A DNA stretch of 64,000 nt from Maribacter_C sp947494565 (GTDB taxonomy: Bacteria > Bacteroidota > Bacteroidia > Flavobacteriales > Flavobacteriaceae). This document shows positions 36,312 to 44,944 of this stretch, piece after piece. The notes beneath the pieces were generated by a model. The model was not told the origin of the DNA. It saw only the letters and a program-made list of their open reading frames with translations, and ran no database searches. The stretch spans positions 434,001-498,000 of the forward strand of contig NZ_JBLFEP010000004.1 of NCBI RefSeq assembly GCF_047345415.1, given 5' to 3'. The first letter of the stretch is position 1, and every line of letters starts with the position of its first letter. The translations under genes and the position numbers were made by a program.

Positions 36312-36734
36312 ATGAGAACCAACACTCAACGTATTACAGTGCAGACCGTAGTGCAATCCGATTTGGATAGCGCATGGGAATTCTGGACAAAACCCGAACA
36401 TATTATGAACTGGAATTTCGCCAGCGACGAATGGTGTTGTCCGGCCGCAACCAATGATTTGAAACCAGGTGGTGCATTTCGTTGGCGTATGGAACTACGT
36501 CAAAAGAAAGTAGGGTTTGATTTTATTGGAACCTATGATCGGATTGTTGCTAAAAAGCATATTTCATATCATATCCCCTGTAAAAGAAGGGTCGATATTG
36601 AATTTATAGAACAGAATCAAGAGGTCGTGATTCGCAAGACGTTTGATCTCGAAGAGGTCAATACGAACGAACGGCAACGTGAAGGGTGGCAGGCCATACT
36701 CGATAACTATAAAAAGTATGTGGAATCGATCTGA
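36312..36734 (+). CDS. SRPBCC / AHSA1-like protein
   Basis: 140 residues. The START-like fold of the AHSA1 group shows VVQSDLDSAWEFWTKPEHIM at the N-terminus, LKPGGAFRWRMELR in the central strand and NERQREGWQAILDNYKKYV as the long C-terminal helix. The proteins bind small hydrophobic ligands; no partner is known. It is upstream of the Crp/Fnr gene on the same strand, but the 167-bp gap suggests separate control. Confidence 0.87.
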   Translation: MRTNTQRITVQTVVQSDLDSAWEFWTKPEHIMNWNFASDEWCCPAATNDLKPGGAFRWRMELRQKKVGFDFIGTYDRIVAKKHISYHIPCKRRVDIEFIEQNQEVVIRKTFDLEEVNTNERQREGWQAILDNYKKYVESI

Positions 36735-36865
36735 AAAAAGTGACGCGATCCGATACATGAATAGCCCTTTCTATGCTCCAACATATAGGTCACTGAATGC
36801 TAAACCTGCAAAAATTGAACTATCCCGTGGTTCACTCCAAAGAGTGCAGTACCTACTGTTTAAAT

Positions 36866-36880
36866 GTAACATAGCGTTAC
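36866..36880. promoter_or_regulatory. Candidate Crp/Fnr operator
   Basis: GTAAC (36866-36870), ATAGC and GTTAC (36876-36880) make a perfect 5-bp inverted repeat around a 5-bp spacer. It lies 21 bp before the start codon of the Crp/Fnr gene, so autoregulation is plausible. A related half (GTAACGTAGCG, 42066-42076) lies upstream of the second Crp/Fnr gene. No binding data exist. Confidence 0.4.
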
Positions 36881-36901
36881 TAGTCAAGAACACTATCGAA
36901 A

Positions 36902-37477
36902 ATGTCGCACGATATACTAGTAGAACATATCAGTAAAAACGCCCAACTCTCCAAATGGGAACTAGAAGAGTTCTGTAAGCACTTTCAACTCAAATCCATA
37001 CCAAAAAAGACATTTCTTTTAGAACAAGGTGAAGTCTGTACATTTGAGGGGTTTGTCGTGGAAGGTTGTTTTAGAATCTTCACTTTAGATAAAAAAGGAA
37101 ACGAAAACACATTGTATTTCGCAACTAAAGATTGGTGGCTTATGGACATAGACAGCTTTATGAATCGCAAACCATCCGATTTAAATATGCAGGCTTTGGA
37201 AGACAGCAAGGTGCTTCTAATTCGCAAGATTGATAAACTCGCGCTTTACGAATCGGTTCCTGCAGTGGAGAAGTTGTTTCGAGTCATGTCGCAAAAGGCT
37301 ATTGTAGCCTGGCAACGTCGTCTTATACGAAATCATTCCCAAACCGCTACGGAACGCTATCGGCATTTTACAAGTACGTACCCGAACATTGCAACTAAAC
37401 TTACGGACAAACAAATTGCCAGTTATCTAGGAATAACCCATGAATTTTTGAGTAAAATCAAGAAAAAAACCAACTAA
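36902..37477 (+). CDS. Crp/Fnr family regulator
   Basis: 191 residues. A cNMP-binding-like beta barrel (FLLEQGEVCTFEGFVVEG, LDKKGNENTLYFATKDWWLM) precedes a C-terminal helix-turn-helix (LTDKQIASYLGITHEFLSKI). Bacteroidota members of this group mostly lack known cAMP binding. It is four bases ahead of the GlcG-like frame and may sit in one transcript with it and the following genes. Confidence 0.9.
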   Translation: MSHDILVEHISKNAQLSKWELEEFCKHFQLKSIPKKTFLLEQGEVCTFEGFVVEGCFRIFTLDKKGNENTLYFATKDWWLMDIDSFMNRKPSDLNMQALEDSKVLLIRKIDKLALYESVPAVEKLFRVMSQKAIVAWQRRLIRNHSQTATERYRHFTSTYPNIATKLTDKQIASYLGITHEFLSKIKKKTN

Positions 37478-37555
37478 TTCGTGTTTGTTGAACTTGTTCA
37501 ACTTTTTCCTCGACGTAGTTTTCAATTTTTGTGGGATAACAATACACACGAAATC

Positions 37556-38050
37556 ATGAAACTTTCCCAATCGATACGAACACCTGTGTTCGTCCTTATT
37601 TTAGCATTGATAGTACCCTGCAGTAGTGCCAAGGCACAAATCACTCATGATGTTTCACATGAAGAGGCTTTAAAAATCATCTTGGCGGCAAAAGAAAAAG
37701 CCGAGGCTTCCAATATATTGGTGAACATTGCCGTAGTGGATGCTGGAGCCAACCTCAAGGCATTCCTTCGCATGGATGAGTCCTTTTTAGGAAGTATCGA
37801 CGTGGCCATTAAAAAAGCCAAAACAGCACGATATTTCGATATTGATACGGGCGAACTGGGAAAATTGACCCAGCCAGGAGGTATCATTTACAATATTGAA
37901 CATTCGAATGAAGGATTAATAACCTTCCCTGGCGGTCTCCCAATAAAAAATAAAGACGGCAGAATTATAGGAGCCATCGGCGTAAGTGGCGGAACCATAA
38001 CGCAAGATCGGGCTATCGCCAAAACCGGGGCCCAATCGATAATAGAATAA
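37556..38050 (+). CDS. GlcG/HbpS-like heme-binding family protein, secreted
   Basis: 164 residues from ATG 37556, which gives a signal peptide (VLILALIVPCSSAKAQ). The GlcG/HbpS fold is evident in LVNIAVVDAGANLKAFLRMD, FPGGLPIKNKDGRIIGA and IGVSGGTITQDRAIA. Members bind heme or act with glycolate-type metabolism; the role here is unknown. It ends three bases before the propeller-Dabb gene, so the two may function together in the periplasm. Confidence 0.85.
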   Translation: MKLSQSIRTPVFVLILALIVPCSSAKAQITHDVSHEEALKIILAAKEKAEASNILVNIAVVDAGANLKAFLRMDESFLGSIDVAIKKAKTARYFDIDTGELGKLTQPGGIIYNIEHSNEGLITFPGGLPIKNKDGRIIGAIGVSGGTITQDRAIAKTGAQSIIE

Positions 38051-38053
38051 TAT

Positions 38054-39604
38054 ATGAAATCAACCCAAACGGCAATTATGACTATACCCAAAGGTTATGT
38101 ACTAATAGGATTCCTTCTTATAATGAAAATCTGCTGGGGACAAGTCTCGGACGACCTGATGTTGTACAGAAAGGACTTTAAGGCCATCTCCGCTAACAAT
38201 ACGGTGACCGTTACTACCTATGAAAAAGACGGCGTTCATTATGTGTATGCCGGAGGTTTCGGCAATGTGGATGTATATCGCCTAGACGCCAAGGGGAAAC
38301 TTACCCCCATAAGCAATCATGAACTTTACAAACAAAAGGGACCTGCACGAGGTATGGTGGCCGACAGAATTAACGGTACCGATTTTCTGTTCATAGCAAA
38401 CAAACACGGTAATGCCATTGAAACGTTCAAAATTTTGGAAAATGGAGCGCTACAACGTGTTTTTCTAGTGGAAGACAGCGAAGAAACCCATCTCGGAACA
38501 GCGATCACCTTACAAGTCGTACATATGAAAAAAGCGGCTTACCTCTTTATAGGTGGCCTAGAAGAAACCCCGGGATTAAGCTGCTTTAAAATTCATAATG
38601 ATGGCAAGCTTACCCATGTGCAATCCTTGAAAGATGACAACAACATATTTACCGATGGTATCATAGGCATGTTCACCCATAAAATCAAGGGCAAGACCTT
38701 TTTGTATACAGGGGGCTTTCAAGACAATGGGGTGAGCAGTTTTAGGGTGTACCAAAACGGGAAATTCAAAAATATCAATAACATAGGTGATACGACCACA
38801 GATCGATATTTGACCGGAGCGTATCCCGTTACAGGAGTTACTTTAGGAACACAACATTATGTCATTGTTGGCCATCGGCACCATAAATACTATGAGAGCA
38901 ATGGTTTTATAAAAAATACGGACTTCGTATACCACGGGGATGGGGTAAGCGTCTTTAAAGTAACGGATCAAGGGGCTTTGGTTCCCCACTTTGTACTGAA
39001 AGATGATGCCAGCACAAAACTATCGGGCCAAACAAGGATAGAGATTGTTTCAGCCACCGACGAGGCAGCAATACTGGCCGTTGGAACTCGAGACGATGCC
39101 AGTATTCAATTGTGTAAACTGAATAAGGACGGTATCCTTAGTCCCATCGATTATTTAGAAACCGGTTTTTCTATCTACTATGGATTGAGATCGCATAAAA
39201 TCGAGGAAGACAATTTTCTTATCGCTGGCTCCAACAGATTTGATATGAAACAACTCGTAACGTACAAAGTTTCCCCAAAAATCAGCCAAAAGGGAAAGCT
39301 TTTAAGACATGTGGTAAACTTGAAATATAAATCGGACACCACCCCCGAACAAATTGTCGAAGCTGAAAACGCTTTTGCACATCTTAAAAATAAGATTCCT
39401 CAAATTGTCGACCTTGAATGGGGACTAAATGATAGTACGGAAGGACATAGCAATGGATTCACACATACCTTTACCTTGACCTTTAATGATGCACACGGTA
39501 GGGAAATCTATCTTTTTCATAAAGCGCACTTGGCCTTGGTAGAAAAGGTGGGACCTCTGCTAGATGGAGTCTTTGTAATGGATTATTGGACCCAAGAAAA
39601 CTAA
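38054..39604 (+). CDS. Beta-propeller protein fused to a Dabb domain
   Basis: 516 residues. A signal peptide or membrane helix (YVLIGFLLIMKICWGQ) comes first; the second ATG at 38078 is an alternative start. Residues about 40-405 hold repeating blades (VYAGGFGNVDVYRLD, FLFIANKHGNAIETFKI, LFIGGLEETPGLSCFKI, LYTGGFQDNGVSSFRVY) as in lactonase-like propellers. Residues about 415-516 match the Dabb stress-responsive alpha/beta barrel (LRHVVNLKYKSDTTPEQIVE, FLFHKAHLALVEKVGPLLDG read with a Tyr-Leu start). The fusion is unusual. The gene follows the GlcG-like gene by three bases. Confidence 0.75.
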   Translation: MKSTQTAIMTIPKGYVLIGFLLIMKICWGQVSDDLMLYRKDFKAISANNTVTVTTYEKDGVHYVYAGGFGNVDVYRLDAKGKLTPISNHELYKQKGPARGMVADRINGTDFLFIANKHGNAIETFKILENGALQRVFLVEDSEETHLGTAITLQVVHMKKAAYLFIGGLEETPGLSCFKIHNDGKLTHVQSLKDDNNIFTDGIIGMFTHKIKGKTFLYTGGFQDNGVSSFRVYQNGKFKNINNIGDTTTDRYLTGAYPVTGVTLGTQHYVIVGHRHHKYYESNGFIKNTDFVYHGDGVSVFKVTDQGALVPHFVLKDDASTKLSGQTRIEIVSATDEAAILAVGTRDDASIQLCKLNKDGILSPIDYLETGFSIYYGLRSHKIEEDNFLIAGSNRFDMKQLVTYKVSPKISQKGKLLRHVVNLKYKSDTTPEQIVEAENAFAHLKNKIPQIVDLEWGLNDSTEGHSNGFTHTFTLTFNDAHGREIYLFHKAHLALVEKVGPLLDGVFVMDYWTQEN

Positions 39605-39673
39605 TTCAAGAAACGAACCACCGATAGCACACCGAGCAGCTTCGGTTGCATGGCAGTTCAGAAAAATCACGAA

Positions 39674-40393
39674 ATGAATACGCTTAGAAACAAAAAAGCC
39701 ATCATTACTGGAGGCAGTAGAGGGTTGGGAAAAGCAACCGCCCTAGCCTTTGCAAAAGAAGGAATCGATGTTGCCATAACCGGCAGAAATGAAAATGCGC
39801 TAAAAGAAACCGTTGCAGAGTTGGAGAAATTCGGGGTCAACGCATTTTATGCCGCGTTCGATGTGGGCAACTACGAGGAAGTCAAAAGACATATCGAACT
39901 TGTTGCCGAAAAGCTAGGCGATGTGGATATTTTGGTCAACAATGCGGGTATTGCCGCTGTTGGTTCCCTTCGCGAAATGGAGGTCGATACATGGAGTGCA
40001 ATCATTCAAACCAACCTGATGGGCATGTATTATGTTACCAAAGAAGTATTACCGCATCTACTTCTAAAAAAAGAAGGTGATATCATTAATATCTCCTCGA
40101 CGGCAGGCTTAAATGGTAACGCCAACATATCGGCATATTGCGCATCGAAATTCGGTGTTATTGGAATGTCCGAGTCCTTAATGAAAGAGGTTCGTAAAGA
40201 CAACATACGAGTGAATACCTTGACGCCGAGTACCATAGAAACCGATATGACCATTGACCTGGGCATTGCGGATAAAAACTCCCAGGCTACAGTTCTACAA
40301 CCCGAAGATTTTGCGGAACTGATTCTCGCAGGATTAAAGCTGCCCAGAAGAGCCCTGCTCAAAAGTGCCGCTTTATGGTCGACCAACCCTTAA
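39674..40393 (+). CDS. SDR family oxidoreductase, FabG-like
   Basis: 239 residues from ATG 39674; an ATG eight codons earlier is possible. Cofactor motif ITGGSRGLGKATALAFA, NNAGIAAVGSLREM, catalytic YCASKFGVIGMSESLM. The C-terminus is short (LKSAALWSTNP), so the substrate loop end differs from FabG proper. It lies 69 bp after the propeller-Dabb gene and may belong with the GlcG/propeller set. The substrate is unknown. Confidence 0.88.
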   Translation: MNTLRNKKAIITGGSRGLGKATALAFAKEGIDVAITGRNENALKETVAELEKFGVNAFYAAFDVGNYEEVKRHIELVAEKLGDVDILVNNAGIAAVGSLREMEVDTWSAIIQTNLMGMYYVTKEVLPHLLLKKEGDIINISSTAGLNGNANISAYCASKFGVIGMSESLMKEVRKDNIRVNTLTPSTIETDMTIDLGIADKNSQATVLQPEDFAELILAGLKLPRRALLKSAALWSTNP

Positions 40394-40539
40394 TTTCATT
40401 GCGCACTCAAAAGGAGTATATTCAAAACACTACCGCCTAGCCCAATATCTCAAAACTCCTTTCAAAAATGAGTTTATCTTGACATTCCCCCTATAGAAAG
40501 ACTATCTTTAGGAACACCGACCACCAACCAGTACATACT

Positions 40540-41403
40540 ATGGATAACCTCTCTAACCTCATTTTAGCACTATCGCTCATTGTCATTATGTTCGGGATGG
40601 GACTCTCCCTTTCCACAAAGGATTTTATTCAAGTTTTCGTGCGTCCCAAAGCCATACTTTTAGGATTACTATATCAGCTAGTGCTTTTGCCTTTGATCGG
40701 TTTTGCATTGATTACCGTGTTTACCTTACCCCCTGAAATTGCCATCGGAATCGTGATTTTAGCTGCATGCCCAGGAGGGCCTACTTCGAATTTGATTACC
40801 CACTTGGCCAATGGTGATACGGCACTCTCGGTTTCTTTAACGGCTATCAGTAGTTTGATTACCCTAATCAGCATTCCGTTTATTGTCAATTTGGGCCTGC
40901 AGTTTGTTTTAGGAGAAGGTACTTCAATACAACTCAACGTTTTTCAAACCATTGCACAAGTATGCTGTATTGTGATACTACCCATCGCCCTAGGCATGTT
41001 TTTGAAATATAAAAAACCAAGATTCGCCAAAAAAGCGGAAGGACCAGTCAAAAAAGCATCGGGAATCTTTTTTGTTTTAGTACTGATCGCGATAATTTAT
41101 AAAGAGCGTGCGACGCTTATTGCAAATTTGGAGGCTGCTGGTCTGGTATCCCTGACATTGAATATCTTGACCATGGCCACCGGATATTTGATCGGGTATC
41201 TATTTCAACTTCCCTTGAAACAACGTATTTCAATCACTATTGAAGGAGGTATACAAAATGGAACATTGGCCATTAGCATCGCCACACTACTCTTGAACAA
41301 TTCGACCTATGCGATATCAGCAGCTGTTTACGGTACGTTGATGTTCTTGACGGCCGGAGTTTTTATTTATTGGAGCAATCGACAGTTAAAAAAAATCACC
41401 TAG
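40540..41403 (+). CDS. Bile acid:sodium symporter family protein
   Basis: 287 residues, nine to ten hydrophobic helices. The BASS fold motifs are VILAACPGGPTSNLITHLANGD and IEGGIQNGTLAISIATLLL. Members transport organic anions such as bile acids, pyruvate or pantoate with sodium. The substrate in this organism is unknown. Its TAG stop overlaps the stop of the convergent Crp/Fnr gene (41400-41403). Confidence 0.9.
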   Translation: MDNLSNLILALSLIVIMFGMGLSLSTKDFIQVFVRPKAILLGLLYQLVLLPLIGFALITVFTLPPEIAIGIVILAACPGGPTSNLITHLANGDTALSVSLTAISSLITLISIPFIVNLGLQFVLGEGTSIQLNVFQTIAQVCCIVILPIALGMFLKYKKPRFAKKAEGPVKKASGIFFVLVLIAIIYKERATLIANLEAAGLVSLTLNILTMATGYLIGYLFQLPLKQRISITIEGGIQNGTLAISIATLLLNNSTYAISAAVYGTLMFLTAGVFIYWSNRQLKKIT

Positions 41404-41999
41404 CCCTTCCCCACCCGTTTCCGAATCTTTGACAAACCCACAGGGGTGACTCCGAGGTAGGAAGCGATTAGGTATTGGGGCACTCGCTGAAATAGATCAG
41501 GACGTTTTTCCAAGAGCCTTAGATAACGCTCTTCATTTGTTCGGCTGCTTAAACGCTCTACCCGTGTGAAGATCTTCATAAAGGCTTCCTGCATCGAGAG
41601 TCGACCAAAACGTTCCAATTGATGGGATTGGTCAAACGAATTCTCGGCATCCGATTTTTTGACGGCGTATACAATGGTATCTTCCGAGGCCTTGAGGTAG
41701 TAGTTTGAAGACGTTCCTCTGACATAAGCCGGTAAATCGGTAAAGAAGACGTCATCGGTATAGAATTCAAGTACTTTTTGTTCTCCGTCCTCTAGTTTGT
41801 AATAGTAGATGCAGCCCTTGGCGACATAGTAAAAATGATTCACCAACTGCCCGGGAGAAACGAGGTTCTCCCCTTTCTTCAACTCGAGTCGCTTGTAATA
41901 TCGAACCTGGTCATTGAGTACCGCTTCATCGATTTCCGTATAGGATATGATCTTGTTTTTCAAGTGTTCCAGATAGTCAGTGGCCGTAGGCGTCTGCAT
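41400..41999 (-). CDS. Crp/Fnr family regulator
   Basis: 199 residues. An N-terminal cyclic-nucleotide-fold (KKGENLVSPGQLVNHFYYVA) and C-terminal helix-turn-helix (RVPQYLIASYLGVTPVGLSK). It is downstream of the TRAP transporter on the same strand with a 162-bp gap, so it may be separately transcribed. It is a paralogue of the regulator at 36902. Confidence 0.88.
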   Translation of the reverse strand: MQTPTATDYLEHLKNKIISYTEIDEAVLNDQVRYYKRLELKKGENLVSPGQLVNHFYYVAKGCIYYYKLEDGEQKVLEFYTDDVFFTDLPAYVRGTSSNYYLKASEDTIVYAVKKSDAENSFDQSHQLERFGRLSMQEAFMKIFTRVERLSSRTNEERYLRLLEKRPDLFQRVPQYLIASYLGVTPVGLSKIRKRVGKG

Positions 42000-42161
42000 G
42001 AAAAAAGAATAAAGGGATAGCTTTTAAAGATAGTTCTTTTTCCGGAATGCCCTTTGGAAAATCAAGTAACGTAGCGGAATCAAACACTACAGTTCATCGG
42101 TCACAATCGTAATCTTTATTTTTCTCCAATTAGGAAAATCATCAGGCTCCCAAGCAGTTTA

Positions 42162-43472
42162 CTAATCGATTAACCCGAACACCCTAGGAAGCCATAAGGA
42201 AATCTCAGGAAGATAGGTGATCAAAAAGAGTACTGCGGTCATCGCTCCCAACATGGTCAATAAAGGTCTGATGACCTTGGTGACAGGAACCTTGGCCACA
42301 CCACTTCCTACAAATAACAAGGTACCCACCGGTGGCGTACAAATACCGATACAGAGATTCAAGACGATGACCATACCAAATTGCACGGGATGCATACCCA
42401 ATGCAACCGCGACCGGTAGAAATATGGGAGTGAAAATGAGTACCGCAGGGGTCATATCCATAAAGGTACCTACGACAAGCAAGATGATATTGATCAGTAG
42501 GAAAATGACAATAGGATTGCTAAATGAATTCAACAGGCCATCGGTCAACATTTGGGGAATTCCCTCGAAAGAAAACAACCATGACATAACCATAGAGGTC
42601 GCCACCAAGAACATCACAATTGCAGTAGTCTTGGCACTTTTCAATAATACAGGTCTAAAATCGCTGAATTTCAATTCTTTGTTTATAAAGCCAAGTAAGG
42701 CCGCATAAACAACCGCGATGGCTGCTGCCTCGGTTGCGGTGAAAATTCCGGCAACGATTCCACCCACGACAATAATTAGCAGCGTAAGACTAAGAAAGGC
42801 ATTTTTGAAATCAATGAACAGTTGTTTGAAACCCACTCGTTTCGCACGCGGTAAACCCCTCCTTTTCGCATAAAGGAAAATCATGAACATAATCGCTAGG
42901 CCTACCAAAATTCCCGGTACATAACCCGCAATAAAAAGAGCTGCCACAGAGGCGGTACCTCCACTGGCGAGAGCGAAAATAATCAGCACATTACTCGGTG
43001 GAATCAATAGTCCGGTGGTCGAAGAACTGATATTCACCGCAGCGCTGAATTCCCTTGGATAGCCCTCATTCTCCATTTGGTCCGTCAATGTACTTCCAAT
43101 AGCAGAGGCCGCAGCGACAGCCGAACCGGAAATAGCCCCGAATAACATGGCCGAAATCACATTGACAAAGGCAAGACCACCTGGCAAACTCCCGATCAAC
43201 GATTTCGCGAAATCGATGAGACGTTGGGCGATTCCCCCTCGATTCATCAACTCACCTGCGAGTATAAAAAAGGGGATGGCCAATAAGGCAAAATTATCGA
43301 TTCCCGTGGTCATCCGTTGACAGGCCGTGGTTACCGAGGGCAAGAAAGCAATGTTCAACAACAAGGTCAACATAGTAGACATTCCGATGGAATAGGCTAC
43401 CGGCACTCCATACGCCAGAAGCGCAAAAAAGCTTATAAAGAGCACAATAACACTGATAATTTCAATACTCAT
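42162..43472 (-). CDS. TRAP transporter large permease, DctM
   Basis: 436 residues, about 12 membrane helices. The DctM signature is seen in LLAIPFFILAGELMNRGGIA, the second inverted-repeat feature FMDMTPAVLIFTPIFLPVA and CIGICTPPVGTLLFVGSG. With DctQ it forms the membrane part of a sodium-driven TRAP uptake system for organic acids. It starts on the base next to the DctQ stop. Last gene of the uronate operon. Confidence 0.93.
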   Translation of the reverse strand: MSIEIISVIVLFISFFALLAYGVPVAYSIGMSTMLTLLLNIAFLPSVTTACQRMTTGIDNFALLAIPFFILAGELMNRGGIAQRLIDFAKSLIGSLPGGLAFVNVISAMLFGAISGSAVAAASAIGSTLTDQMENEGYPREFSAAVNISSSTTGLLIPPSNVLIIFALASGGTASVAALFIAGYVPGILVGLAIMFMIFLYAKRRGLPRAKRVGFKQLFIDFKNAFLSLTLLIIVVGGIVAGIFTATEAAAIAVVYAALLGFINKELKFSDFRPVLLKSAKTTAIVMFLVATSMVMSWLFSFEGIPQMLTDGLLNSFSNPIVIFLLINIILLVVGTFMDMTPAVLIFTPIFLPVAVALGMHPVQFGMVIVLNLCIGICTPPVGTLLFVGSGVAKVPVTKVIRPLLTMLGAMTAVLFLITYLPEISLWLPRVFGLID

Positions 43473-43946
43473 CTATTGAAAGTTTAATTTTTTAATATTG
43501 TAAATCGCAAAAAATATGATAACCATTCCTGATAGGGGTACTATCGCGTAAACGTAACCCAATGGTACATTGAGAGCAGATGATATTTGCCCAAGACTAA
43601 GGGTTGTATATACCAAATTGCCTCCGCCAATGACCATAATAATCAGCGCAAAAATGGCCATAATTACTTGAATCACTTTTTGACGCCCGTGTCTTTTTGT
43701 TTCAGGAAGTTTGGATAATAGAAAGTCCATCGATAGATGGCCTTCTTTTTGTCCATTGATATAAGCCGCTCCTAAAACGGTCAACCATATCAGTGCAAAG
43801 CGTGCAAACTCTTCGGTAAACGAGCTCGATTTACCCACTACATAGCGAGAAATCACCTGCCAGACCACATCCAATACCAAGAGTGAAAATATAGTCACTA
43901 AAAGCCATTCTATGGCGGTATTGAGAAAGCGATAGGTTTTTTCCAT
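43473..43946 (-). CDS. TRAP transporter small permease, DctQ
   Basis: 157 residues, four membrane helices. Helices plus VISRYVVGKSSSFTEEFARF and ALIWLTVLGAAYINGQKEGH match DctQ. It overlaps the DctP stop by one base (TAATG), so DctP, DctQ and DctM are coupled. Uronate is the likely cargo given the operon. Confidence 0.9.
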   Translation of the reverse strand: MEKTYRFLNTAIEWLLVTIFSLLVLDVVWQVISRYVVGKSSSFTEEFARFALIWLTVLGAAYINGQKEGHLSMDFLLSKLPETKRHGRQKVIQVIMAIFALIIMVIGGGNLVYTTLSLGQISSALNVPLGYVYAIVPLSGMVIIFFAIYNIKKLNFQ

Positions 43947-44941
43947 TAGTTTGAATTGATTTTGTCGATAATGGTCTTCATTTTTGGGTCTTTCATCAAG
44001 TTCTCCATGACCGGCAGTGATTTTTCCTGAAAAGGCGCTTTATCCGGATAGGTAAACTGCACCCCATTTTCCTTCAACATTTTCATTTGTTCTACTATGG
44101 TCTCTTTCCAAAATTGTTTTTGCTTCACTACACTTTCCTTGGCCGAAGCCCGAAGCCATTCTTTCTCTTGATCGGATAGCTTATCCCAAAATTTCGTACC
44201 GATAATGACCACATCGGGAATCATGGTATGTTCATCGAAAGTATAATACTTGCAAACTTCAAAGTGATTGGAAGTTACAAAAGATGGGATGTTATTCTCT
44301 GCACCATCCACAACATTCTGCTGCAAGGCGGTATATAATTCACTAAAAGCCATGGGTGTAGCCGCGGCTCCCAAGGTATTCGCCATGGCTACCGACATTT
44401 TATCGTTCTGCACACGAAGTTTCAAGCCCGTTAGATCTTCAGGAGAATTGATGGGTTTCTCTTTGGTATAAAAACTACGGGCTCCCGCATCGTAAAAACA
44501 GAGCCCCCGAAGGAGGTACTCACTGCCGCTGGCCAGAAGTTGTTCACCCACTTCTCCTTCCAGATTGCGCCATAAATGGGCATCATCACGAAAAAGGTAC
44601 GGTACTACGGTCACCTGATATTCGGGAGCGAAATTGGACAAAGCCGAGGCGCTTACTTTTGTAATAGCGATACTACCGATTTGTAAAAGTTCCAATACTT
44701 CCCGTTCAGATCCCAGTTGCCCATCGGGGAAAACCTTGATGCGTAATTTGCCATCAGATTTTTCATTCAAGATCTTTTGCATTTCGAGTATCCCCTTATG
44801 AACGGGATGTGAAGTGGGCAGAGAATGTGCAAAATAGAGCACTTTACCGTCACTCACCCCTGAGCAAGAAGTCAATAGCAAACACAGGAAAACAAGCGTG
44901 CATACCGCGATTCGTTTTTTGGAATTTTTCAATAGTATCAT
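43946..44941 (-). CDS. TRAP transporter substrate-binding lipoprotein, DctP
   Basis: 331 residues. A lipobox LLTSC (about residue 26) makes it a lipoprotein, with CSGVSDGKV following, so it is likely tethered on the periplasmic side. VLYFAHSLPTSHPVHKGIL, DLTGLKLRVQND (the conserved carboxylate-binding Arg) and VDGAENNIPSF are DctP family motifs. Operon partners UxuA, SDR and SusCD point to a uronate. The gene is three bases from the UxuA stop. Confidence 0.92.
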   Translation of the reverse strand: MILLKNSKKRIAVCTLVFLCLLLTSCSGVSDGKVLYFAHSLPTSHPVHKGILEMQKILNEKSDGKLRIKVFPDGQLGSEREVLELLQIGSIAITKVSASALSNFAPEYQVTVVPYLFRDDAHLWRNLEGEVGEQLLASGSEYLLRGLCFYDAGARSFYTKEKPINSPEDLTGLKLRVQNDKMSVAMANTLGAAATPMAFSELYTALQQNVVDGAENNIPSFVTSNHFEVCKYYTFDEHTMIPDVVIIGTKFWDKLSDQEKEWLRASAKESVVKQKQFWKETIVEQMKMLKENGVQFTYPDKAPFQEKSLPVMENLMKDPKMKTIIDKINSN

Positions 44942-44944
44942 CTG

